A stretch of DNA of 19,590 nucleotides from JBLNBU01 sp050260215 (lineage in GTDB: Bacteria; Pseudomonadota; Alphaproteobacteria; Rhodospirillales; Magnetospirillaceae), in assembly GCA_050260215.1 (NCBI GenBank), contig JBLNBU010000176.1:1-19590 (forward strand), given 5' to 3'. The notes below the pieces were generated by a model, which was not told the DNA's origin, did no database searches, and was given only the letters and a program-made list of their open reading frames with translations. This document shows positions 1-5,222 of the stretch, in pieces. Each line of letters starts with the position of its first letter. Position 1 is the first letter of the stretch. Made by a program: the position numbers and the translations under genes.

Positions 1-386
1 CGTTCCTGACGGCCTCCCTCATCCTCTTCGGCCTGCTGGAGCTCTCGTCGGCGCTGGGGTCTCGGAGCCTCCCGGGCCTCATCTGGGCGCTGATCACCCT
101 GGCCGGTCCGTTCCTTCAGCACCTGGTAGGGATTGGTGTAGGCGAAGTCGTAGTTGCCCGCCGACAGGTTGTGCTCGAAGTCGTGGACGGTCATGGTGGT
201 GGTCAGCCGCAGCTCGACGCCGGCGCGGGCGGAGACCGCATCGAGGATCGGCTTCCAGATCTCGAACAGCTTTCGGGGCTCGAACTGCGGCACTACGGCG
301 AAACTGTAGCTGTCCGCCGCACGAGCCGGCCCCCCGATGGCCAGCACAGCCAAAATCAGACCCAAGGCGATACGGATCATGGGCAT
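1..386 (-). CDS. PhnD-like phosphate/phosphonate-type periplasmic substrate-binding protein, truncated
   Basis: The start at 386 has a strong AGGAGG five bases upstream; an in-frame ATG at 380 is the alternative. The N-terminus is a clear Sec signal peptide (MPMIRIALGLILAVLAIGG, then PARA|AD). The mature part, from SYSFAVVPQFEP through RLTTTMTVHDFEHNLSAG to YDFAYTNPYQVLK, has the layout of the PhnD-like family (periplasmic phosphate/phosphonate/phosphite-type binding proteins), which is normally around 280-300 residues. Only about 90 credible codons remain. From about position 114 to 1 the frame is open but reads as a charged, Arg/Gln/Glu-rich sequence unlike the family, while the other strand there looks like a membrane protein. 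The true gene therefore seems to end at a join. No transporter genes are visible, so the ligand and role (uptake or sensing) cannot be told. Confidence 0.72.
   Translation of the reverse strand, partial: MPMIRIALGLILAVLAIGGPARAADSYSFAVVPQFEPRKLFEIWKPILDAVSARAGVELRLTTTMTVHDFEHNLSAGNYDFAYTNPYQVLKERTGQGDQRPDEAREAPRPQRRRELQQAEEDEGGRQE
3..110 (+). pseudogene. Fragment of a hydrophobic membrane-protein-like reading frame (possibly HdeD/DUF308-like), cut at both sides
   Basis: Frame 3 on the plus strand reads as a plausible membrane protein for about 35 codons (FLTASLILFGLLELSSALG, then SLPGLIWALITLAGPFL). The alternation of hydrophobic stretches with a small-residue turn resembles HdeD/DUF308 family helices, but the piece is too short for a firm assignment. 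The frame stays open beyond 110, but from there it is antisense to the substrate-binding protein gene and no longer looks like protein. The fragment has no start in the window and is probably the edge of a different gene joined here by rearrangement or by assembly. Confidence 0.3.
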
Positions 387-600
387 CGCCGCCTCCTGTC
401 CCTGGGCGCCCCACGCCCCATGTCGAATCATAAAGATTTCGCGGGGCCTTGCAATCCAGGGATGATCTGATGCGCGGGATTTATATGCCGTCCTTTGGTG
501 GTCGCGGATGCGACTTTCGTCGATTTTTGCGGGAAATTCGCGCCAGTCGCGGGGCCGCGGAAATGGTGCTAGCCTGATACCCGTTTCAGGGAGGCCGACG
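387..600. other. Intergenic control region between the divergent PhnD-like and MoaD-like genes
   Basis: These 214 bases separate two divergent genes. They hold the leftward promoter at 427-454 and an AT-richer patch around 478-486. I could not find a convincing rightward promoter for the MoaD-like gene at 601. The open frame of that gene extends back to 508, but residues before 601 are not protein-like, and the strong ribosome binding site sits just before 601. No tRNA or clear terminator hairpin is seen. Confidence 0.4.
427..454 (-). promoter_or_regulatory. Candidate sigma-70-type promoter of the PhnD-like gene
   Basis: Read on the minus strand there is TTGCAA (449-454, four of six matches to the -35 consensus), a 16-base spacer, and TATGAT (427-432, five of six matches to -10). 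Transcription would start near 420, giving a leader of about 34 bases before the ATG at 386. This is one of the few AT-richer spots in a GC-rich stretch. The call is by pattern only. Confidence 0.45.
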
Positions 601-915
601 ATGGACCGCGGTATCGGCGACAATTCGGGGCGGATGCCGACCATCCGGGTGACGCTGCGGATGTTCAACAGCCTGGCCCGCTACGGCGGCGCCGCGCCGC
701 AGGTGATCGAGCTGCCCGCCGGCACTCCGGTTGCCGAACTGGCCAGCCGCTTCAGGGTGCCGCCCGACGAGATCTACCTGGTGCTGGTCAACGGCCAGGA
801 CGTCACCCGCCGGCCCGGCGCCGTCAACCTTGACCGCGTCCTCCACGACGGCGACGCGGTGGCATTGTCGGGGCCGGTGCCCTATTCGTGGGGATACGGG
901 GCGCCGGTGGTCTAG
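601..915 (+). CDS. MoaD/ThiS-like small beta-grasp protein without the C-terminal Gly-Gly
   Basis: The 104-residue product starts at 601, chosen because AGGGAGG lies six bases upstream; an ATG at 634 would remove a short polar leader (MDRGIGDNSGR). From PTIRVTLRMFNSLARYGG through VIELPAGTPVAELASRF and IYLVLVNGQDV to LDRVLHDGDAVALSGPV it follows the MoaD/ThiS ubiquitin-like pattern: a first beta strand, a 'v.eL...' helix, an 'LVNG' turn and a final 'DGD.Va' strand. The family normally ends in Gly-Gly, whose last glycine is thiocarboxylated to carry sulfur for molybdopterin. Here the C-terminus is PYSWGYGAPVV, so ordinary thiocarboxylate chemistry is not possible unless the tail is trimmed, and no Gly-Gly is visible even then. 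The gene faces the aldehyde oxidoreductase operon tail to tail, sharing the CTAG at the stops. A role in tungstopterin supply or enzyme maturation is inferred only from this position. Confidence 0.75.
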   Translation: MDRGIGDNSGRMPTIRVTLRMFNSLARYGGAAPQVIELPAGTPVAELASRFRVPPDEIYLVLVNGQDVTRRPGAVNLDRVLHDGDAVALSGPVPYSWGYGAPVV

Positions 916-1193
916 CCGCCGCCGCGCTGGAAGGCGCGGTCCCAGGCGGCGATGAAGGCGTCACGGACGGGCTGGGCCCCCTCGATCGCCAAGACGACGC
1001 GCAGACGCGGCAGCGACAGCGAGGCCGACAGGCGCAACGGCGCCAGCGGCTCGAAGGTGACCGTGGCGCGGCCGCCGTCCAGGGTGATGTGGATGTGGTC
1101 GCCCGTCTCGTGCCATTGCCAGCGGGCCAGCGCCAGCGGCAGGTGGCGGTAAAATTCCGCCGCCGACAGCGAGCAGATGCGCTCGACCCTCAT
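912..1193 (-). CDS. Small conserved-looking protein at the end of the aldehyde oxidoreductase operon, function unknown
   Basis: The 93-residue product starts MRVERICSLSAAEFYRHLP. The start at 1193 is chosen because it overlaps the stop of the MoaD gene in an ATGA and follows a purine-rich GGCGGCGG; an upstream in-frame ATG at 1214 would lie inside moaD. The middle alternates as short beta strands (DHIHITLDGGRATVTFEPL, then LRLSASLSLPRLRVVLAI) and is followed by one helix (VRDAFIAAWDRAF), with no signal peptide, membrane segment or cysteine cluster. I do not recognise the family. The C-terminus is RGGG, recalling the end of the MoaD encoded just upstream. Tight coupling to aorB-aorC-moaD suggests a role in cofactor insertion or assembly, but that is inference from position alone. 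The stop shares CTAG with the convergent gene at 601-915. Confidence 0.7.
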   Translation of the reverse strand: MRVERICSLSAAEFYRHLPLALARWQWHETGDHIHITLDGGRATVTFEPLAPLRLSASLSLPRLRVVLAIEGAQPVRDAFIAAWDRAFQRGGG

Positions 1194-1441
1194 CCGCCGC
1201 CGATGGGCGGCCACACGCTGACCACGTCGCCGTCACCCACCAAGGTGGCGCCGCGGGCGTCGGGCGGGACGAAGTTGCCGTTGAGCAGGACCAGGTGGCA
1301 TTCGCGCTCGGTCAGGCCGAAGCCCGCCAGCACGTCGGCCACCGAGCTGCCGGCCTCGGCGGGGACGGTGGCGGCGTTGCCGGCCGAGCCGGCCGGAAGG
1401 TGGCGCCCGAGCAGGGCGAACAGCTTGACCGTCACCTTCAT
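1190..1441 (-). CDS. MoaD family sulfur carrier of the aldehyde oxidoreductase operon
   Basis: The 83-residue product begins MKVTVKLFALLGRHLPAG and ends VGDGDVVSVWPPIGGG. It has the full MoaD/ThiS layout: strand 1 'VTVKLFALL', helix 'SSVADVLAGFGL', the turn 'LVLLNGNFV', and the terminal glycine tail. MoaD with a C-terminal thiocarboxylated glycine is the sulfur donor subunit of molybdopterin synthase, with MoaE, so this copy probably supports tungstopterin synthesis for the neighbouring AorB. The start is set by the ATGA overlap with the aorC stop, and the stop overlaps the next gene in the same way, so the genes are translationally coupled. MoaD-like genes are known in aor clusters of related organisms; I have not given the symbol because I cannot confirm which letter applies. 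Confidence 0.85.
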   Translation of the reverse strand: MKVTVKLFALLGRHLPAGSAGNAATVPAEAGSSVADVLAGFGLTERECHLVLLNGNFVPPDARGATLVGDGDVVSVWPPIGGG

Positions 1442-2670
1442 CCGTGGGCGCAGGCCACATAGGCCTCGGCCAGGCACGAGGGATCGCGGCGCAGCCGGTC
1501 CATCCACCGGCCCAGGCGCACCCGGGTCTGGATCAGGCCGCGGATCATGCCGATCTCGTCGGTCATGCCGACCGTGTTGGCGCCAACCAGCCGGTCGTCG
1601 ACGAATTCCAGGCGGATATAGCGGAAACGGTCGGGATCGACGGCGCGCACCGAACTGCCGCCCTCCTTGCCCTGCCACAGGCCGAACGAGCACGACACCA
1701 GCCCCAACGTCTCCAGGGTGTTCATGGACAGGCTGCCGAGATAGGGCGTCGGCCGGCCGGCCATGTTGAGTGCGGCGATGCGGCCGTGCTCGACCGCCGT
1801 CGGCTGGATGGCGTGGACCTCGCGCCGGCCGGTCAGCTGGTTGAAGCCCTGGGCGACGTCGCCGGCGGCGAAGATGCCCTTGACGCTGGTTTCCAGGTAC
1901 TGGTCGACAGTGATGCCCTCGTCGACCTCGATGCCGCTGCCCTGCAGGAAGGCGGTGTTGGTCTTGACGCCGGTGCCGACGATCACCGCGTCGGCCTCGA
2001 CCACGTCGCCCGATTCCAGTGCCACCTTCAGCCCGGGCTCGATGGACTTCGGCCGGCCCGAGGTCAGCACCGTGATCCCCTTGCCCCGGCACCAGCGCAT
2101 GATCATGTCGCCGGCGACCTCGTCCATCATCGAGCGGACCATGCGTCCCGAAGAGCCGCAGCTGACCGTCACCGTGGCGCCGCGCGCCACCAGCGACTGC
2201 AGCAGGATGCACGACACGAACCCCGCGCCCAGTACCAGCACCCGCGAGCCGGGCTTGATCAGCGGCCTCAAGCCGCGCAGGTCGTCCAGCGTCCAGCAGC
2301 TGTGGACGCCGGGCAGGTCCAGGCCGGGGATGTTGGGCCTGGCCGGCGACGAACCGGTGGCGACCAGCAGCCGGTCGAAGGCAAGCGTGGTGCCGTCCGC
2401 CAGGCCGACGGTGCGCCCGCTCGGGTCGATCGCGGCGGCGCGGCCGTGCACCAGGTCGATGCCCAGCGCGGCGAAGTGGCCGTCGTCGTGGCGCAGGCGG
2501 GTGCCGGCGTCGTCGATCTTGCCCGACATGGCATAGGGAATGGCCATGCGGGCATAGGGCGGGCCGTCCTCGCCGCAGACTAGGGTGACCTGCGCCGCCG
2601 CATCCGCACGGCGCAGGGTCTCGGCGGCGACCACCCCGGCGGGGCCGGCGCCGATGACCACGTGGCGCAT
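1438..2670 (-). CDS. aorC: FAD-dependent NAD(P)H oxidoreductase subunit of tungsten aldehyde oxidoreductase (AorC-like)
   Basis: The product has 410 residues. The start at 2670 is right because GAGPAG (residues 7-12), the FAD-binding Rossmann motif, follows at once, and the ATG overlaps the aorB stop by one base (TGATG). The frame stays open further upstream, but that part lies within aorB in another frame. Other landmarks are LLVATGSSP (101-109), a second dinucleotide fold VLVLGAGFVS (144-153) for NAD(P)H, and GIFAAGDVAQG (265-275), the FAD-contacting motif of pyridine nucleotide-disulfide oxidoreductases. There is no CxxxxC redox disulfide near the N-terminus, so it belongs with the NADH:ferredoxin/rubredoxin reductase-like group rather than the disulfide reductases. 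In the Aromatoleum AOR complex the equivalent subunit passes electrons between NAD+ and the ferredoxin clusters. The operon position supports the same role here. Confidence 0.88.
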   Translation of the reverse strand: MRHVVIGAGPAGVVAAETLRRADAAAQVTLVCGEDGPPYARMAIPYAMSGKIDDAGTRLRHDDGHFAALGIDLVHGRAAAIDPSGRTVGLADGTTLAFDRLLVATGSSPARPNIPGLDLPGVHSCWTLDDLRGLRPLIKPGSRVLVLGAGFVSCILLQSLVARGATVTVSCGSSGRMVRSMMDEVAGDMIMRWCRGKGITVLTSGRPKSIEPGLKVALESGDVVEADAVIVGTGVKTNTAFLQGSGIEVDEGITVDQYLETSVKGIFAAGDVAQGFNQLTGRREVHAIQPTAVEHGRIAALNMAGRPTPYLGSLSMNTLETLGLVSCSFGLWQGKEGGSSVRAVDPDRFRYIRLEFVDDRLVGANTVGMTDEIGMIRGLIQTRVRLGRWMDRLRRDPSCLAEAYVACAHG

Positions 2671-4517
2671 CACAGCCCCAGTCGGGCCAGGGTCTCTGGC
2701 TTGGGCACGCCGTCGGGCGTCCAGCCGCGCAGGCTGTAGTACTCGGGCAGCATCTTGTCGAGGCCCGAGGTCAGGCCCTTGGCCGGGCCGGTCTTGGCCG
2801 CGTCCTTCAGCAGCCGCTTGGGCAGGGTGTCGTCCTTGGCGGTCAGCCCGGCGGCCAGGTTGAACTGGCGTTCCATGGTCCAGATGCGCTCGCCCACCTC
2901 CAGCAGGTAGTCGGGCGTCCACTCGCCCTCGCAGGCGGCGTCGAGCTGGGGCGCCAGGTTCTCCAGCGACCAGGCGAAGGTGGTGAAGATGCACACCCCC
3001 GAGGCGTCGAACGCCGCGGTGGCGTCCTGGAACGCCTTGACCAAGCCGGCCTTGCCCTCGGTGGCCAGCGGGTCGGACTTGAACGGGATGCCCAGCACCT
3101 CGGACGCCACCGTGTAGGAGCGCAGGTGGCAGGCGCCGCGGTTGGAGGTGGCGTAGGTCAGGCCCATGCCCTGGATGCCGCGCGGGTCGTAGGCGGGGAA
3201 TTCCTGGCCCTTGACCGTCATTGACAGGTCGGGATGGCCGTACTTCTCGCACAGCCGCCTGGACCCCAGGCCGAGTTCAAGGCCGAAACCCTCGCCCTTG
3301 CCGGTCAGCTCGGCCATGGTCACCAGCGCCTCGGCCGAGCCGAAGCGCAGCTCGACGCCGCCGGTCTGCCTGGTTGTGATGGCGCCGATCTCGAACAGCT
3401 CCATGGCCGCGGCCAGGGTCGAGCCGAACGAGATGGGATCGATGCCGTGCTCGTTGCACATGTAGTTGGCGAAGGTGCAGGCCTCGAGGTCGCCGACGCC
3501 GCAGTCGGCGCCGACCGCCCAGGCGGCCTCGTATTCCAGGCCGCCCGAGGGCTCGCGGTACTGGGGCCGGTCCTTGATGGAGAAATGGCCGCCGTCCATG
3601 CGCGAGATGCGGCCGCAGGCGATGGTGCAGCCGAAGCAGGCGCCGTTGGTGGCCAGGTTGGTCTTGCCGTCGGTGGCGCGCGGCTCGTGCATGGCCTCGG
3701 CCGAGATGGCGTGGGCGTTCTCGAACTGCACCTCGCGGGCGTTGCGGGTGGGCAGGGCGCCGATCTCGTTGATGACGTTCATCAGCACCTGGGTGCCGAA
3801 CTTGGGCAGCCCCTGGCCGGTGACCGCGTTGTCGGCCAGCACCTTCTTCTGCTCGGCGGTGACGCGGATGAAGCGGTCGGGGTCCTTGACGCGGACGCCC
3901 TTGGTGCCGCGCACCGCCACCGCCTTCAGGTTCTTCGAGCCCATCACCGCGCCGACGCCCGAACGGCCGGCGGCCCGATGCAGGTCGTTGACGATGCAGG
4001 CGTACAGCACGCCCTTCTCGCCGGCGGCGCCGATGGCGGCGACGCGCAGCATGGGGTCCTGGTGTCTGGCCTGCAGGCCCTTCTCGGTCTCCCACACCGT
4101 CTTGCCCCAGAATTCACTGGCGTCGCGCAGTTCGACCTCGTCGTCGGCGATGGACAGGTAGACCGGCTTGGGCGCCTTGCCCTCGACGATAATCATGTCC
4201 CAGCCGGCGCATTTCAGCTCGTTGCCGAAGAAGCCGCCCGAGTTGGAGCAGGCGATGCAGTTGGTCAGCGGCCCCTTGGTCACCACCGAATAGCGCCCGC
4301 CGGTCGACGCGGCGGTGCCGGTCAGCGGACCGGTGGTGAAGATCAGCTTGTTGGCGGGCGACAGCGGGTCGACCTTGGGATCGACCTCGGCGGTGAAGTA
4401 CTTGGTGGCCAGGCCGCGCTGGCCCAGATAGGCGCGCGCCCAGTCACGGTTGACGTCTTCGACCTTGACGGTGCCGTTGGTCAGGTCGACGCGGAGAAAC
4501 TTGCCGGTCCAGCTCAT
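2670..4517 (-). CDS. aorB: Tungsten-containing aldehyde:ferredoxin oxidoreductase, large catalytic subunit (AorB-like)
   Basis: The 615-residue product is close to the length of archaeal AOR (about 605). The start has GGAGG five bases upstream. The N-terminal domain opens SWTGKFLRVDLTNGTV and carries the pterin-binding signatures, including FTTGPLTGTAASTGGRYSV (60-78) and GRSGVGAVMGSKNLKAVAV (184-202). The [4Fe-4S] cluster ligands are C294, C297 and C301 (ACFGCTIAC), with C509 near the C-terminus, the same CxxCxxxC plus distant Cys arrangement as Pyrococcus AOR. The tungsten-site region includes GGLEYEAAWAVG (325-336) and YDPRGIQGMGLTYATSNRG (443-461). Enzymes of this family oxidise aldehydes to carboxylic acids with a bis-molybdopterin tungsten cofactor. 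With aorA and aorC next to it, NAD+ is the likely final acceptor. The substrate is unknown; in relatives it detoxifies aromatic aldehydes or handles them in anaerobic aromatic metabolism. The site is expected in the cytoplasm, and no signal peptide is present. Confidence 0.95.
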   Translation of the reverse strand: MSWTGKFLRVDLTNGTVKVEDVNRDWARAYLGQRGLATKYFTAEVDPKVDPLSPANKLIFTTGPLTGTAASTGGRYSVVTKGPLTNCIACSNSGGFFGNELKCAGWDMIIVEGKAPKPVYLSIADDEVELRDASEFWGKTVWETEKGLQARHQDPMLRVAAIGAAGEKGVLYACIVNDLHRAAGRSGVGAVMGSKNLKAVAVRGTKGVRVKDPDRFIRVTAEQKKVLADNAVTGQGLPKFGTQVLMNVINEIGALPTRNAREVQFENAHAISAEAMHEPRATDGKTNLATNGACFGCTIACGRISRMDGGHFSIKDRPQYREPSGGLEYEAAWAVGADCGVGDLEACTFANYMCNEHGIDPISFGSTLAAAMELFEIGAITTRQTGGVELRFGSAEALVTMAELTGKGEGFGLELGLGSRRLCEKYGHPDLSMTVKGQEFPAYDPRGIQGMGLTYATSNRGACHLRSYTVASEVLGIPFKSDPLATEGKAGLVKAFQDATAAFDASGVCIFTTFAWSLENLAPQLDAACEGEWTPDYLLEVGERIWTMERQFNLAAGLTAKDDTLPKRLLKDAAKTGPAKGLTSGLDKMLPEYYSLRGWTPDGVPKPETLARLGL

Positions 4518-4533
4518 GGCGGTCCTCCGGGGC

Positions 4534-5013
4534 TCAAGGATTGGCTTGGGGCTGGGTGTCGGTGCGCGCCGCCCAGGCGCGCATCCGGTCGTAGCCGGTC
4601 TGTTCCGCGTCCACCACGGTGATCGCCGCGGTCGGGCAGGCCCGCGCGCAGGCGGGATCGCCGCCGCACAGGTCGCACTTGATCACCTTGCCGGTGGCGG
4701 CGTTGTAGTTGATGGTGCCGAACGGGCAGGCGATGGTGCACACCTTGCAGCCGACGCAGGCATTGTCGTGCACCACCTTGGCGTCGGTGCCGGCGTCGAC
4801 GCGGATGGCCTCGACCGGGCAGGCGTTCAGGCACCAGGCCTCGGCGCACTGGGTGCAGGTATAGGGCACGAAGCGCGCCTGGGAATGGATGTCGAAGACC
4901 CGGATGCGCGACCGGGCCGGGTTGAAGCTGCGTTCCTTCTCGAACGAGCACGCCATTTCGCACTGGCGACAGCCGGTGCACTTCTCCGGCTTGATGAGAA
5001 GAGCCTTGCGCAT
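4534..5013 (-). CDS. aorA: Polyferredoxin subunit with four [4Fe-4S] motifs (AorA-like)
   Basis: The product is 159 residues from the start at 5013 (MRKALLIKPEKCTGC), which has GGAGG seven bases upstream; the frame is open back to 5058 but without a site. Sixteen cysteines fall into four groups: 12/15/18/22, 53/56/61/65, 86/89/92/96 and 113/116/122/126, enough for four [4Fe-4S] clusters. This is the HycB/DmsB-like electron-transfer layout without a Tat signal, so it is cytoplasmic. It matches the small AorA subunit of the Aromatoleum enzyme, which carries electrons between the tungsten subunit and the FAD subunit and polymerises into a filament. It is the first gene of the operon, 16 bases before aorB, with a promoter in front. 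The C-terminal tail (RTDTQPQANP) is short and polar. Confidence 0.9.
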   Translation of the reverse strand: MRKALLIKPEKCTGCRQCEMACSFEKERSFNPARSRIRVFDIHSQARFVPYTCTQCAEAWCLNACPVEAIRVDAGTDAKVVHDNACVGCKVCTIACPFGTINYNAATGKVIKCDLCGGDPACARACPTAAITVVDAEQTGYDRMRAWAARTDTQPQANP

Positions 5014-5222
5014 GGGAACGCCTCCGACCCGGGTGGATGGTGTGGACCGCCGGCGCATCTATCCCCTCGCGCGACCGAGCGGCTAGAAAGAGTAGACGCC
5101 TGCTTCCGCACGGAGTCAATCGAAGGGCGCAAACCTGCGTTTCGAATGGCTAATACAGCTTTGGTATGGGGGCAAAAGGCGATACCCTGACTCCCAGTGT
5201 GGTCAATGCGGCAGCACCTCGA
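5014..5222. other. Divergent control region between aorA and the seven-helix histidine kinase gene
   Basis: These 209 bases lie between two divergently read genes. The aorA-proximal half holds the leftward promoter (5091-5119). The kinase-proximal part, around 5140-5170, is locally AT-richer, with a TTCGAA palindrome, but I could not assign a rightward -35/-10 pair with confidence. The kinase frame is open from ATG 5166, and a GTG lies between 5166 and 5223; none of the possible starts has a good ribosome binding site. Confidence 0.4.
5091..5119 (-). promoter_or_regulatory. Candidate sigma-70-type promoter of the aldehyde oxidoreductase operon
   Basis: On the minus strand TTGACT (5114-5119, five of six matches to -35) is followed by exactly 17 bases and then TCTACT (5091-5096, four of six matches to -10). 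Transcription would begin near 5083, leaving a leader of about 70 bases before aorA. It is the best promoter-like pair I see in the window. No operator was recognised beside it. Confidence 0.5.

Noticed and set aside
508..600. Longer start for the MoaD-like gene at 508
   Set aside because: The extra 31 residues are Arg/Ser/Gly-rich and unlike the family, while 601 has a strong ribosome binding site.
2671..3252. Upstream extension of the aorC reading frame
   Set aside because: This part is another frame of aorB and reads as Arg/Gly-rich nonsense; the FAD motif starts right after the ATG at 2670.
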